The notes beneath the pieces were generated by a model that saw only the letters and a program-made list of their open reading frames with translations, was not told the origin of the DNA and made no database searches. The position numbers and the translations under genes were made by a program. From contig NC_019873.2 of NCBI RefSeq assembly GCF_002234675.1, forward strand, positions 12,970,235 through 13,034,234: a stretch of 64,000 bases of DNA, in the 5' to 3' direction. This DNA comes from Oryzias latipes. Its lineage: Eukaryota; Chordata; Actinopteri; Beloniformes; Adrianichthyidae. This document shows positions 34,601 through 44,603 of this stretch, piece after piece (position 1 is the stretch's first letter; every line of letters starts with the position of its first letter).

Positions 34601-37600
34601 TGTAGGCAGACACACACAGGCATGCACACATACACACACGCTGTCGTGTGTGAGGCAGCGTTTACATTGACAGGTTCAGTTGTGGTCTGATCCAGAGTTT
34701 TTCCAAAGCTGTGTCCGAATTCCTTCCCTACTCACTACATAGTGCACTATATAGTATGTTCGCCAAAATAGAGTGCCCTAGAAATTTCCCAGAAGTCTCT
34801 GCGAAAAAACAGTGTGCATTGATGCTCACTAGATTGGTGAACATAGACCACAATGCATTGCGTCTGAACAATTTTTGCCCCAAAAATGTATTTAAATGTA
34901 TTTTTTTAATAAACCAGCAAAGTTTTCCTCTTCATAAGACAGTAGATTCATAAATGATCGTTGCAAAACGCTCAAGATTTTCACTTTGTGAAATTGTTGA
35001 CATCATATTTGCCATTAAAAAAACAAACAGTTTGAAGCACTTTAAATGATGTGCTAATAGCTGAGTGCTCTTGAACCATTATGTAGGTCAAACTACCACA
35101 ATAATCTGCCGCTTTGTCCACATGTCTGCACACGAACATGCATGATTGTGACTGTGCTGTGTTCAGGTCCGGGGGAAGCTCCCACTTCTTCAGGAAGTAT
35201 CTTGGCTTTGTTGGAAACGCTTCAGAACGCCCCTCACCTGGAAGTTCATAAGGATATGATCACCTGGATCCTCAAAGTGAGTGCCAACACACAGGGTGTC
35301 TCACACACAGAAAAACAAAGAGATCACCACACACTGAGAAACGTCTCCAGGACACACTGGGCTTCCCTCTTCATCACAGAGCCCGCCTCATAATTGAGTT
35401 TGTATTTGTCAGTTTTTTACATTCCAGTGCTCATATAGAAATTTTCTCTACAGATCATAAGAAATATCAAGATGATCAGGGAACGGACATCTTCAGCCTC
35501 CAGCATTCCTGTCAGCCCGGGTGGGCACGAGGTCAGACATTTGCGCTGTGCATGGCATACAGGTACATGAAAGTCCCTGCGGTTGACCATGGCTTGTGCG
35601 GTTCTGTCTGATGCAGCTCATGAGAGAAAAGGAAAAAGCAGAAAGGAAGAGGAAGGCCGAGATGGCCCGGCTGCGCAGGGAGAAGATCATGGCTCAGATG
35701 TCCGAGATGCAGAAGAACTTTATCAACGAGAACAAGGAGATGTTCCAGCAGAGCGGGGAAGAGATGGGGGTGTCCACTGTGGAGCACAGGTACAGATCCA
35801 GAATGTTTCTGCTTACTCTTAAACCCTGAAACACATGCCGGCGGGCTGAAAGAAGTGCAGACATGTTTAACAAACGTATGCGTGCTATAACAGCGCAAGC
35901 ATCAAAAATCATACACGCATGCTAAAGCAGACATAAGTACGCCGCGAAACATGCAGGCGTGCTAAAGCATGTGCAAGCATTAAAGCACATGCAGGCATGT
36001 TAAACGAAAATAGGTGTAAAAGAAAATAATGGTGTGCTGGAAATCTCATGATTAGTGAAATTGATGATCAATATTGTGATGACGATATCACTTGCAATAC
36101 ATGAACAAATAGCAAAACATCTAATTACATAATTTCCATTTTCCTGCAACAGTTTAATTTAAATAAGAGTCAACATAACTTAAATTATAGTCGAAATGAC
36201 CCTCGTCAACATAAAAGGGCTACATCTGATTGGTCAACAGCGTGAAGGCGTCCATCCGATTGGTCAAATGCACAAAGAGATTTATTTGATTAGTTAAATA
36301 CTTCAAGCTGCCATAAGATTTTTATTTAAGATAACATTTATTGAAATTTTCACTGTCTTTTGCAATATAGGTATTGCAGTAAATTTGCGATTTATTTTGC
36401 AGGCCTAATCTACATTATACAATTCAAGTCCCACTCCAATCATACTTAGATCCATTTTTAAATTACCGCTTCTAGCCCAAATCAAAAATCCTGTGTCGTT
36501 TTCTGCAACATCATTTGTGCCTAGCGGCATCAGTTAATTAGAAATTCCCCTCTGGGTGGCAGGTGGGACTGTTGTGAAAAAACCCTGCACCCCCTTCCTC
36601 TCCCAGTTGCTGAGAGATCTCTGTTTCTGCTTGCTTACAGCCTTTCACAACCCCAACCTAGCAACAAAAATGGCAAGCAATATTGGAGCTACCCCGGACG
36701 CACAGTTTTGAGCCAGATTCCAGCTCAGACGAGGAAAACAGAGATATTATTTCAAGAGAGCCATTACAAAGGTGTCGCATGTCGAAAAAAACTGAAGCTC
36801 ATCAAGGGCTACATAATTCCACTAAACATAAAAAGGAAAAAATGAACTAAAAAAAACAAACAGCGAAACTAGTACAAAAGTACTGAGTAACTGCTTAACC
36901 TCTCAAGACCCGAGCTAATGTTGAGCTTTCCCTCTACATGTGTAGTCACAGGGCCTCATTAAGCTGAACGAACCCCAAAATGGGAACGCACATGAATGTC
37001 AGCCCCTACAAGGTTAAACATGCCTGTGGTTGAGTCTACAAGTTTTGGAATCAGGCCCACAAATGATCTCAAATCAATGCTTGAATGTTGCTATTTTCAT
37101 GTATTTTTTTTAATAAAATAGCAAAAACCCATTAAAAATGGTATTCACTTTTTCTGGCAGCAACAAGCCTTGTTGCTAATGTGACTTGTCATCATAAATC
37201 AACTCAAGTCCTTTACAAAAAACAACAACAACATGAAGGCATAAAATCACTCCCTTTTTCACACACATCGTTGTATCTTCTTTTCCAGTTTTCCCAGTCT
37301 GGAGCTCACCTGTGCCTCCCAGGTGTGTGTGGGTCCAAGAAGGGTGGGTGGGTCGGAGCGTCGCCAGCAGGTGATCTGTATCCTTTGTCAGGAAGAACAA
37401 GAGGTTTCAGGGCGTGGCCAAGCCATGGTGCTAGCGGCATTCATTCAGAGGTCCACTGTCCTGTCCAGAAATCGACACTGCAGCCTGCCAGACCCAGGTG
37501 ACCCAGAGAGCCTCAGGATGACCCATGGGTGTGCACCTTCCCCAATTAATACATTTTGATGAATTTGTGTTTTAGAGCATTACGACCCTCTGTTTATGCA

Positions 37601-40600
37601 CACAAACCTTTCCCTGGGCATCCACACCGCCAGCTGTGGCCATGTCATGCACGCCACCTGCTGGCAGAGGTGAGGCATTGCATCTTCACTGCATCCAGTT
37701 GCTGTTTGGACAGCGTGCACCTGAGCGCACTCCCTCTGTGTGTCCAGGTACTTTGAGGCGGTGCAGCTAAAGGAGCAGCGGCGGCAGCAGCGCCTCAGGG
37801 GTCACACCAGCTACGATGTCGAAAACGGAGAGTTCCTGTGTCCGCTGTGTGAGTGTCTGAGCAACACCGTCATTCCTCTGCTGCCACACACACCTCTCCC
37901 CGATCACAGGTACACACCCACCTGACCAAAGGATTCTGTCCTCATGAGCACAAGTAAAGACAGGTGTGACAGTGCTGCTGTCTCCTTAGTGTCGATCATC
38001 TTAGCTTGGAGGCGTGGTTAAAGAAAACAAGTCAGCAGGTAGAAGCGCTAAACTCCACCCCCAGGAAACAGTCTGAAGGTGAGTCACCTGTTTTAGGGGG
38101 TTGTTGCAGCTTAGTCCAGACGACATTCAGGCTGGCTCTGTGGTTGTTCCAGGTGCAGCAGAGGGGACCGAGTCTCTTGAAGTCAGCGTCACGCCGCAGT
38201 GAGTTTGAACTGATTGAAAACCAGGTGAGAGGGCGTGTTTCTGATGATTGACTGAAATCACCAATATTCCTCCCCAGGAGCCCGTTCTCCAGCAGCATCA
38301 GCGAGATGATCACCACCTTCAGCATGTCGGTCTACAAGGTCGGACTGAAGACAAACCCCAACGAGCAGGACCCCCGGGTCCCGGTGTTGAGCTGGTCCTC
38401 CTGCGCATACACCATCCAGAGCATCGGTAAAAACACACCTGAACACGCACACCCACACTCCTCACAAAGATGTGTTTCCTCTAAGTTCATGATATACAGT
38501 AACCCCCTCACATTGTTTTTAGTCGTCCTGTAGAAAGTACTTGTGTGATGTCACAGGCTGGTGGTTATCTGGCATGCCGCCATATTGGATGGAATGGATC
38601 AAAAACTATGGCTAATTGCTGTTGAAGAATTTGATCGTAAAAAAATGGAAGACTAACTTTTTACCTGTCCAGGTGTACCCCACCTTTGCCCAACAGTAGC
38701 ATGGACAGGCTCCCATGACGTCAACTAACCACAATTTGACTTTGTTGATTCATTTAAATCCTCTGCAACCTGGATTTTAAGAGTTTATGGAATCTCAAGT
38801 AAACTTTCACTGTTGTGTTGTTTATAAGTCAGGTAGTGGTAGGTGTTGAGGTGAGATACGCTGTCTGAGATTGCGTGTTTTTGTTTTGCAGAGCGTCTCC
38901 TGATGGATGAAGACAAGCCGCTGTTTGGAAGTTTACCCTGCAGACAGGTGAGAAAGAAGCAGGGTGTCTTCACAGCAAAGTGTATTTTTTAGATTTATTT
39001 TTTACGCCTTACAGTCTTTATAACTTTGAATCCCCTCTCACATCCATGTGACTCTGAAGATCCTTCACTAACTATTGTAGTGAGGATCACAGATGTCAAA
39101 CTGCACTCCTGGGGGTGCTGCAGTCCTGCTTGTTTCTATCTTTGTTCCTAAAACATGTGTCAGCAAAGCACACCTGATGCATGTAAGTAGTGGCTGGTGG
39201 GGCAGGAGCTTTATAGGAAAAATTTAGAATGCTGGCCTTCAACTATTGAAACTGCAGTTTGGCCCCCCGGTTAAGATCCTGCCTCTTCTGTATGTGAAGC
39301 TTTCTTTGGGAGGCTTCAGCAGTCGCCTCTTCTTTGATGGTCAAACATGTCAGACTTTCCATTTTTATTAAAACTTGAGTGCATGTTTCTGAACTTTTGA
39401 GCCACACATTGATGTCACTGAGAAATTTCAATCTGGCTTTAAACCGTACCTCAGCAGAGAACCAGCATTTTATGACTTATCGATAACTCTCTGATGATAG
39501 CCGATTCAGGTCATTTTACTCTCCTCCTTTTTTCTCCTTCTGGATCTTTGACTCAATGGCTTAGAATATTTTACATCTCGACCACTGAGTGAGTTTAAAG
39601 ACACAGTCTTGAAGAGGCTTAAGTCTCTTAGTTTTTGGAGCGCCTCATGGCTCCTATCTGGGCCCTGTCCTACATCTGCTTAATCTCATATTAATTTTTT
39701 CATATTGCAATCTGGCTTTTTGTAACTATGCAGATGATTTGCTGGTGTAGCCATATCCAGGTTTAAAGAATGTGTGCAGGGACAGTTGGAGTTGAACTCT
39801 AACGTGTCAAAGACTAAAACAGAAGTCATTGTTTTGGATGAATCTAATCTTCTGGATAGTTTTGAAATGGCTGGTGGCCCGCTCTCTCTCTGACCTTCAG
39901 ATAGGCTGTGAGAAATCTTTGAATCCTTTTAGATCATAATTTTAAATTGGGTGAACACCAAAGCAGTTTTTATCATGAAATGGTTACAGTTGTAAATCAA
40001 AAGGTTCTGCTTGTTCTCCTGTGGAACCATAGTTGGGGAGAGACCTGCCTAAACATTTCAGAACCTCTGAGCCTCGAGGATTTTTAAATTACATTGTATT
40101 ACAGAATCAGGTTTGTATTTAATTATTTCAATGTAAAACGGTCCAACCTTACAGCAGAGATAAAGAAAGTCTGGTTCAGAAAGGATCTCCAAACTATTCG
40201 CATCTTTGTGTTCAAATTTAACATCAATGACAACTCTTCTTTTTGAGATTAAAACCACAATCAGTTAACTGACAGGCGACAACTTTGTAATTTTTAAGAC
40301 TATACCTGTTAGTCTTGCTTGTCTCGCCGTTTTGTCCATTTCCATAAAGGGGTGGGGTTTGGTGACGGTGTGTTTGTGCTGCAGGACGACTGTCTGAGCG
40401 CTCTGACCCGCTTCAGTTCAGCCTGCTGGACCTCCGTTCCGGCAAGAACTGTTCACGCTCACCTGAGCCGACTTCTCACAGGTACAGACGCCACCACACA
40501 GACATGACGCCACACGCCTGACCTCCGACAATCATGCATGCATGTTGTGCTCTGCAGTTCTGCTCTCGGATCCCCCGCTGGAAAACACCCCATGCGTCCT

Positions 40601-43600
40601 TCACATGGATATGTTCCACCTGCTGGTGAGGGTCTTTACACCAGCCCAGCTGTTTGCAGTGTAGGCAGCCAGGTGACGGTGTGTTTCTGCAGGTATACAG
40701 CGTGCTGTCCTACAACTCACTCCACAGCAGGGAGCAATCAGGACAGACCTCTGTGGATTCCAGTCATGTCCACCTACTTCACCTGATCACCGTGGCTCAT
40801 ATGGTTCAGATCCTGCTCACCTCCGTCACAGGTGAGACTGTTACTTTCAGTCCTGGAAGAGTCCAGTTGTGCACTGCTTAATGACAATAAATATTCTTAT
40901 TTTTTGTTAGAAGGGGAATGTCTTGAATCTTCTAAAATTGTTCCTCAGCAAAAGGAAAAGCATGTGCTCTACTTGTGTTTTTTCTCTCAGTTTACAATAA
41001 AGTGATTACCGGTATTCTACTTATTGTTTTATTTTTACTAAATTTAATTGTTTTTCATACTCTGTTATCACTATGTAAAGCCAAATTAACTACAGTATGT
41101 AGCTTCTGGGCTGCAGATGAACAGTCACTAATCTAAATTTACAACAACACACACTCTCATTTTCTGCGTGCAGAGGAGGCGGCTATGGATCAAGACAGCG
41201 GAGCAACAGAGGAGGAGGAGCTCACCTGTCAGCTCTACAACACTCTGAGGAAACACTTGGGCAGGTGAGGGCGCTGAACCACTATGAGTTGTCAGTGATG
41301 CAGGATTTGATCAGCTGTTCACCTTTTTTGTTCATCTAACCATAGTTAAAGATCCTAAGGTTATTAGGGATTGGTGGTTATTCCCCCTAGTCTGAATTTA
41401 CCCCCTCTGTGTGTGGCTTAGTGTGTTACCTGACGTGTCCTCGGGGTGGCAGCTGTTGCACCGTCTCAAAGTGGGCATCCTGCCGTTCCTCCGAGCCGCC
41501 GCACTTTTCTTCCACTACCTGAACTCCTCTGTGCCCCCCACAGACTTGATGGGTGAGTACCGACTCAGCAGCTGTCAGCGGGGTACGTTTGGGGTTTTAT
41601 AGTAACCGTTTGTGTGCCGCAGGTTCAGGTCCCGGTCAGTGGGAGGTGCTCTGCAGCTACCTCAGTCTGCCCTCCAACCTGCTGCTGCTTTACCAAAGCC
41701 ATCACACACTGCTGGATCCACTAATACACAGGTGACCCGCACTAAAAACCCTTTTTTAAGAAGCATTTTGAATACACACAGGTGTTACAAAGTGTGTGTG
41801 TCAGTACAGGTGGTGCCGCCATCCAGTTCTGAAACAGACACTTCAAGGAGGGCAAGACTTCATCAGATTCCCCAGAGAGTCAAACAAACTGATCGATCTG
41901 CCAGAGGATTACAGCATCCTCATCAATCAGGCCTCCAGCTTCACGTGAGTCTACATATCTCCTTTTTTGTCTCCACAACTGGGCCCCTTACCTTAGCTGG
42001 ACCTTTGACCTTAGCTTGATCCTGACATTTTAGGCACTGGAATGCTTCCAGAAAGTCCCACACTATGATGTTTTTTATTTTTTCCATGTCTTCCCAGCAT
42101 CTAAGGGTCATATTTTCCACTCTGTAAGGCACACTCAAAAGTCTTAACAGTTTTCCAAAAACGACAGAGCACCTTGTGATCCAGATCACCGCATATACGG
42201 ATCAATTCTGGTTCTGCTTACTGGTGTGGCTGCAATTTCTCAAAATGTAGGGTTGGGTGTTATCGTGAATGCGCTAATCTAGTGGTATCAAACTGTGGTT
42301 TGTTTGACACGTTACCAACTAGTTCAGGAGTTAAGGCAGTCACAGAAACATTTAATGCTGTTGCAAACAATGTTGGAAGTTACAGGTATTATAAATGTGA
42401 AATCATGGCTAACACTGCTAACATGTAGTGTTTTGTCTTGCTAAATGCGCTTTATAGTTTGGTGCTCTTTATATAGATGTTTGAAAATAGACCACTCATT
42501 GATGGTGCGCCCTATAATCCAGTGCACCCTATAGTGCGTAAACAGAAGCTGAGAGCCTCTTGATGAAAGTGTTATCTGGGATCCTGTTATGAACTCCTGT
42601 AGGTCGAGAGGGAGTATATTCGTGTAAACTCCTTTTGTATTTGGGACAAAAATTGTTTGTTTTTTTAGGTTTTTGTGTTATTACTGTTTATGAGGAAGAA
42701 TTTTTTTGGGGGGCGTCTTAAAAAGCACTGGTCAGAGGAACAAAAAAATATTGTAGGTAAAGAGGAGAGACAAAAACATAGCTTCAGGTGCTGAGAATAT
42801 GTGTGTATAACAGCACATCTGTGTGTGTGCGGAGGTGAGCAGACAGTTTTGTACAGATGAGTGTGTTGAGTACAGGCCTCCTCTAAAGACCTTCATGCCC
42901 AGACAACTGGACCACAGGAGCCCCCACATCTGCAGAGGAGCATGAAGTGTTGAGGTTAGGTCAGCACAGAGCTCACATTAAGCAGTAGCAGATGATTGAC
43001 AGGAGCGCCCTCCTCCAATTTTAGCTCCCCCCATGATGTCCCATTTGGCTTTGGCGGCGACGCAGCTTACCTTAATCTACACCTTAATCTTTGAAATGGT
43101 TTCAGCGTGTTGTTTCTGGTGTTTTCACCCATCGACTGTTACCTCCCCAGGTGTCCGCGCTCAGGAGGAGACAAGTCTCGCGCTCCTACTCTGTGCTTGG
43201 TCTGCGGCGCCATGTTGTGTTCTCAGAGTTACTGCTGTCAGGTGGAGGTGGACGGTGAAGATGTGGGAGCATGCACCGCTCACACCTTCACCTGCGGGGC
43301 AGGGGTCGGACTCTTCCTCAGGTAACATGCCCGGATTCCTGAGCTGGACGACACAAACTTTTTTTTTGACAGAGACGAAAACAACCGATAACTGTGTCAC
43401 AACAACCAATAGTGTGTGTTTGTGTGTTTGTGCAGGGTCAGAGAGAGTCAGGTGTTGTTTGTCGCAGGTAAAACAAAGGGCTGCTTCTATCCTCCACCGT
43501 TCCTTGATGATTACGGCGAGACTGACCAAGGCCTAAAGTATGACTTCCTGTTTGTTTGTTGTTGACAGTCAACCCCCTCCTCCTGCCTGTTTGTTGATAA

Positions 43601-43757
43601 TTTTGCTGTTTGCAGACGTGGAAATCCCCTCCACCTGTGCTTGGAACGATACCGGAAGATCGAGCGTCTGTGGCGGCAGCACGGCATCCCCGAAGTCATC
43701 GGTCATGCTCAAGAGGCCAATCAGACACTGGTTGCCATTGACTGGCAGCATCTGTGA
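19651..43757 (+). CDS. ubr2: UBR2, N-recognin E3 ubiquitin-protein ligase
   Basis: UBR2 binds destabilising N-terminal residues (Arg/N-degron pathway) and ubiquitinates the substrates with a RAD6-type E2, in cytosol and nucleus. The gene was assembled as 46 in-phase exons (5223 bp including stop, 1740 residues; human UBR2 is 1755) plus one alternative exon. Visible domains are the UBR box (~103-180), a ClpS-like N-domain (~226-300), a long helical scaffold, a charged helix before the RING ([18 protein letters not shown]), the RING (from Cys1108, [10 protein letters not shown], to [15 protein letters not shown]) and the C-terminal cap ending [16 protein letters not shown]2 rather than UBR1 is chosen because of stretches such as [40 protein letters not shown] and the C-terminus. 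The start ATG lies in a YY1-like motif. Confidence 0.97.
19735..21197. other. ubr2 intron 1
   Basis: A 1463-bp intron starting ggtaagc and ending cttcctcag. It contains a degenerate short-period repeat at about 20100-20535 (listed separately). The rest is A/T-rich with nothing recognised. Confidence 0.8.
20100..20535. repeat. Degenerate short-period repeat in ubr2 intron 1
   Basis: A stretch built from drifting copies of CTGGTTACTGNTGACC and AGGTTAGTGCTAACCAGGTTA, with roughly 15-18 bp spacing. Because the unit length is close to a multiple of 3 and the unit lacks stops, a 169-codon frame (20120-20629) runs through it giving repeating [16 protein letters not shown] peptides. GGTTA/TAACC inversions make both strands look alike. 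It is not coding by any other sign. Confidence 0.75.
21809..22714. repeat. ubr2 intron 4 with two nested inverted repeats
   Basis: Outer arms: 21930-22004 (GCCGCCATGTTGAAACCAAT ... CGACTCGGACCAATCAC in inverse) mirror 22436-22510 (GCCATAGATACGATGACTTA ... GGTTTCAACATGGCGGCG). Inner arms: AGGCCCGTACACACTGGGAC at 22010 mirrors GTCCCGGTGTGTACGGGCCT ending at 22433, flanked by TTA on both sides. The inner one looks like a PIF/Harbinger-type MITE inserted in the loop of an older element. The exon boundaries on both sides are intact. Confidence 0.7.
22010..22433. mobile_element. MITE with TTA target duplication (Harbinger-like)
   Basis: Terminal inverted repeats of at least 20 bp (AGGCCCGTACACACTGGGAC and its near-perfect reverse complement), with TTA immediately outside both ends. 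Length is about 424 bp and there is no transposase frame. The TTA duplication is what PIF/Harbinger elements leave, but the superfamily is inferred. Confidence 0.65.
22846..24532. other. ubr2 intron 5 with several transposon remnants
   Basis: Holds a left end of MITE family A (AAGTCCCACTCCGATCATC at about 22966), a Tc1-like end (TACAGTCAGGACCATAAATA at 23328-23347, continuing to about 23530) and the right end of MITE family A (to about 24306). The order suggests that later insertions split an older element. No coding exon is seen in it. Confidence 0.55.
23328..23530. mobile_element. Solo end of a Tc1-like element
   Basis: TACAGTCAGGACCATAAATATTTGG is a familiar fish Tc1-family terminal repeat preceded by TA. 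About 200 bp of element-like sequence follow, but I find no matching right terminal repeat, so this is a truncated copy. Confidence 0.5.
25547..27155. other. ubr2 intron 10 with MITE C2 split by a LINE
   Basis: A 1609-bp intron. A family C element begins at about 25898 (CATTGACTTGTTGATGAGAA) and ends at about 26895 (CCAATTCTCATATTGTACTG). It is interrupted at about 26100-26640 by a minus-strand LINE end (family D). Confidence 0.65.
26100..26640 (-). mobile_element. LINE 3' end with C-terminal ORF remnant, copy D2
   Basis: The + strand shows ATTCAATTCAATTCAATTTT then GTATAGCCCAATATTACAAC, the inverse of an L2-type LINE tail. On the minus strand a frame (26606 down to 26355) reads [20 protein letters not shown] and [11 protein letters not shown], the characteristic last segment of L2-like reverse transcriptase polyproteins. 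The copy is strongly 5'-truncated. Confidence 0.75.
27156..27254 (+). other. ubr2: ubr2 alternative exon 11A (99 bp)
   Basis: Acceptor cgcccctccag, donor GTG|gtgagt; encodes 33 residues beginning [18 protein letters not shown] and ending LFTVPTV. Phase 0 at both ends. It aligns end to end with exon 11B (19 of 33 residues identical). Either one can join exon 10 (ending QFAK) to exon 12 (starting ARMLM). This version resembles the canonical mammalian UBR2 segment. Confidence 0.9.
27330..27428 (+). other. ubr2: ubr2 alternative exon 11B (99 bp)
   Basis: Acceptor tggtgccag, donor CTG|gtgagt; encodes [18 protein letters not shown] ... MFTVPSL, also 33 residues, phase 0 at both ends. This version is closer to the equivalent UBR1 segment (DDHDR.. 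MFTVPTL type). It lies only 75 bp downstream of exon 11A, too close for an easy intron between them, which is typical for mutually exclusive exons. Confidence 0.88.
27429..27885. other. ubr2 intron between exons 11B and 12
   Basis: A 457-bp intron ending gtgtgtctgcag. No repeat or exon is recognised in it. Confidence 0.75.
28221..29221. repeat. ubr2 intron 13 with direct GGGTCCCTTTAT repeats
   Basis: A 1001-bp A/T-rich intron. AAGGGTCCCTTTAT occurs at about 28490 and again at about 28920 in the same orientation, bracketing an A/T-rich piece with many TGCATTA units (28560-28680). It could be a repeat-derived unit; the class is unknown. Confidence 0.45.
30778..32149. mobile_element. piggyBac-like element with TTAA flanks in ubr2 intron 20
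   Basis: TTAA (30774-30777) is followed by CCCTTTAACACTGGAG. The other end, CTCTGGTGTTTAAGGGG, stops at 32149 and is followed by TTAA. These ends are inverted repeats of each other and the flanking TTAA is the piggyBac-type target duplication. No transposase frame is seen inside; instead there is a LINE fragment at 31560-31880. Confidence 0.6.
31560..31885 (-). pseudogene. Non-LTR retrotransposon fragment, C-terminal endonuclease-like part
   Basis: On the minus strand (31860 down to 31597) a frame reads [20 protein letters not shown] and [14 protein letters not shown]. It resembles the C-terminal PD-(D/E)xK-like segment of fish non-LTR elements (MANQPDIVVVDK...VVIDVAIP). Codons for part of the normal sequence are lost, so it is a remnant. 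Confidence 0.55.
32939..33363. mobile_element. pogo/Tigger-like MITE in ubr2 intron 22
   Basis: Left end CAGTAATCCCCCCGTATTCG starts after TA (32937-32938). Right end CGAATGGGCGGGGGATTACT..G finishes at 33363 followed by TA (33364-33365). The 425-bp element has a GC-rich interior (TTCGCGGAATGAGCG, GTGACGTCACGTCATC) and no transposase. The CAGTAATCCCCC terminus with a TA target is typical of pogo-like MITEs. Confidence 0.75.
34602..35166. other. ubr2 intron 26
   Basis: A 565-bp intron. It contains a (CACA)n-like run at 34610-34640 and a common teleost interspersed sequence (CTACTCACTACATAGTGCAC at 34727-34746 with TATATAGTATGTTCG). No exon is seen. Confidence 0.55.
35790..37288. repeat. ubr2 intron 29 with degenerate CATGCAGGCGTGCTAAAG repeat and MITE A3
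   Basis: From about 35835 to 36005, GCATGC/CATGCAGGC and GCTAAAGCA units recur with about 18-22 bp spacing. From about 36425 to 36700 there is the left part of MITE family A (CAAGTCCCACTCCAATCATA; CAGTTAATTAGAAATTC; TTGCTTACAGCCTTTCACAA). No exon is seen. Confidence 0.6.
37289..37909 (+). other. ubr2: ubr2 exons 30-32: RING domain
   Basis: Exons 37289-37497, 37576-37669, 37748-37909. The catalytic RING starts at Cys1108 ([12 protein letters not shown]) and runs through [20 protein letters not shown] and [20 protein letters not shown]. The Cys/His zinc pattern appears complete and a long insert separates the first and last pairs, as in other UBR ligases. The linker before the RING (residues ~1080-1105, [16 protein letters not shown]) is diverged from mammalian UBR2. 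Confidence 0.95.
38948..40384 (+). pseudogene. Decayed LINE reverse transcriptase in ubr2 intron 36
   Basis: From about 39410 to 40000 the + strand keeps broken pieces of an L2-type reverse transcriptase: TTTCAATCTGGCTTTAAACC (FQSGFK), and CTATGCAGATGATTTGCTGG (YADD catalytic box) near 39727-39745. Further on are CGTGTCAAAGACTAAAACAGAAG-like sequences matching the post-catalytic region. Stops and frameshifts are frequent, so this is an old copy. Confidence 0.6.
40832..41173. other. ubr2 intron 39
   Basis: A 342-bp A/T-rich intron; nothing recognised. Confidence 0.7.
41945..43150. repeat. ubr2 intron 43 with repeat family E and a nested MITE
   Basis: The outer parts (TTAGCTTGATCCTGACATTT at about 42012 and GAGAGCCTCTTGATGAAA at about 42551) recur together at 46195-46320. 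Between them, about 42105-42540, lies an element with ends resembling TTTTCCACTCTGTAAGGCAC and GTGCACCCTATAGTGCG, a common fish hAT-like MITE terminus. No exon is seen. Confidence 0.5.
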
Positions 43758-44262
43758 TGTTAGACTCCTCCCACACTCAAGAGCCAGTCACCTGATTGGC
43801 TCTCAGCCTTTGCTCCAACTCTCAGCTTAACTCTTGCAGGGATTTTTTTTTAAACGTGTGACTGGCTTGTTAACAAGTTTACATTTAAAGGAGTTTTGCT
43901 ATTTGTCCGTCAGCTGATGAGTTGATATAAGGATGGAGACGTGGGTCTCCATGACAGCAGAATGATGTGACACTACAGCCTTTTTAAAAAGGGGCGTGGC
44001 TTCAGCAATGGCCTGAAGGGACATTAGTTTGGTTTAGTTAGTTTTATGGATGGAGCCGATTGGTGAATTGTAGAATGATGATGCCACTTCCTGTCGGAGC
44101 GTGCGTTTATTTTCATTTGGGCAGAATTTCCGTCCGGTTTTGTTTGTGTGTGGGAGGCGATTGATCACATGACCTGTTGATATGTGAATTCCTGTACAGA
44201 GTACGACGTGTAACATACTGTTTAAGATCAAGAGTGTCAATAAAAAGGACTTTAAAGAAAGA
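43758..44262 (+). other. ubr2: ubr2 3' UTR
   Basis: The sequence after the stop codon up to just beyond the AATAAA at 44239-44244 (TCAATAAAAAGG). The cleavage site is estimated, not seen. About 610 bp remain before the prph2 start codon. Confidence 0.6.
44239..44244 (+). terminator. ubr2 poly(A) signal AATAAA
   Basis: A canonical AATAAA about 480 bp after the ubr2 stop, the first on this strand in that stretch, followed by a T/G-rich sequence (GACTGTTCTGTCTGTTGG) that could serve as the downstream element. Confidence 0.7.
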
Positions 44263-44597
44263 CTGACTGTTCTGTCTGTTGGAGGAGTCAGGTCTTCGCC
44301 TCCACTATCAGCTTGTTCAAAGCTGCTTCTTTAACTGAAACAGGAAGTTGGAGTTATCCTGCAATCTGACAACATCAAATGTTTGCCGTGCTGCACAATA
44401 ATGTCACCTGATGGATGCACAATTGGACCAAACTTGGGTGCTCAGTTGTAGGGAGTTTGTATTGACCTGTTGCTATGGTAACCACATCAGGTCAGAAAAC
44501 CTGTCTCACTTTAACCGGTAACTGTGGGCAGCAGAGGGAGGTGTTTGGCGTTGTGGGAGGAGTTTAATGGTGTCTGTTAGTGCGAGGAAGAGGAGGG

Positions 44598-44603
44598 GGA
44601 TTA
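44598..44603 (+). promoter_or_regulatory. CRX-type motif upstream of prph2
   Basis: GGATTA, the reverse of the photoreceptor homeobox core TAATCC, about 270 bp before the prph2 ATG in GGGGGATTAGGATTTC. A six-base match is weak, but the position fits photoreceptor promoters. Confidence 0.3.

Larger units (their letters stand above)
27886..35789 (+). other. ubr2: ubr2 exons 12-29: central helical scaffold
   Basis: Exons: 27886-28049, 28121-28220, 29222-29350, 29518-29701, 29787-29848, 30008-30118, 30190-30255, 30333-30449, 30533-30593, 32541-32665, 32741-32793, 33831-33933, 34003-34051, 34134-34288, 34499-34601, 35167-35276, 35454-35531, 35617-35789. Diagnostic pieces are [60 protein letters not shown] and the highly charged helix [20 protein letters not shown]. 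Phases agree at every junction. The segment before the charged helix ([14 protein letters not shown]) is shorter than in human UBR2. Confidence 0.94.
37990..43757 (+). other. ubr2: ubr2 exons 33-46: C-terminal region and cap domain
   Basis: Exons: 37990-38078, 38153-38198, 38278-38426, 38892-38947, 40385-40481, 40558-40625, 40693-40831, 41174-41264, 41422-41552, 41623-41731, 41810-41944, 43151-43321, 43436-43537, 43616-43757. The 46-bp exon 34 is the shortest. Key stretches are [77 protein letters not shown] and [20 protein letters not shown]. This last zinc-containing cap folds back on the UBR box in UBR ligases. Stop TGA is at 43755-43757. Confidence 0.95.
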
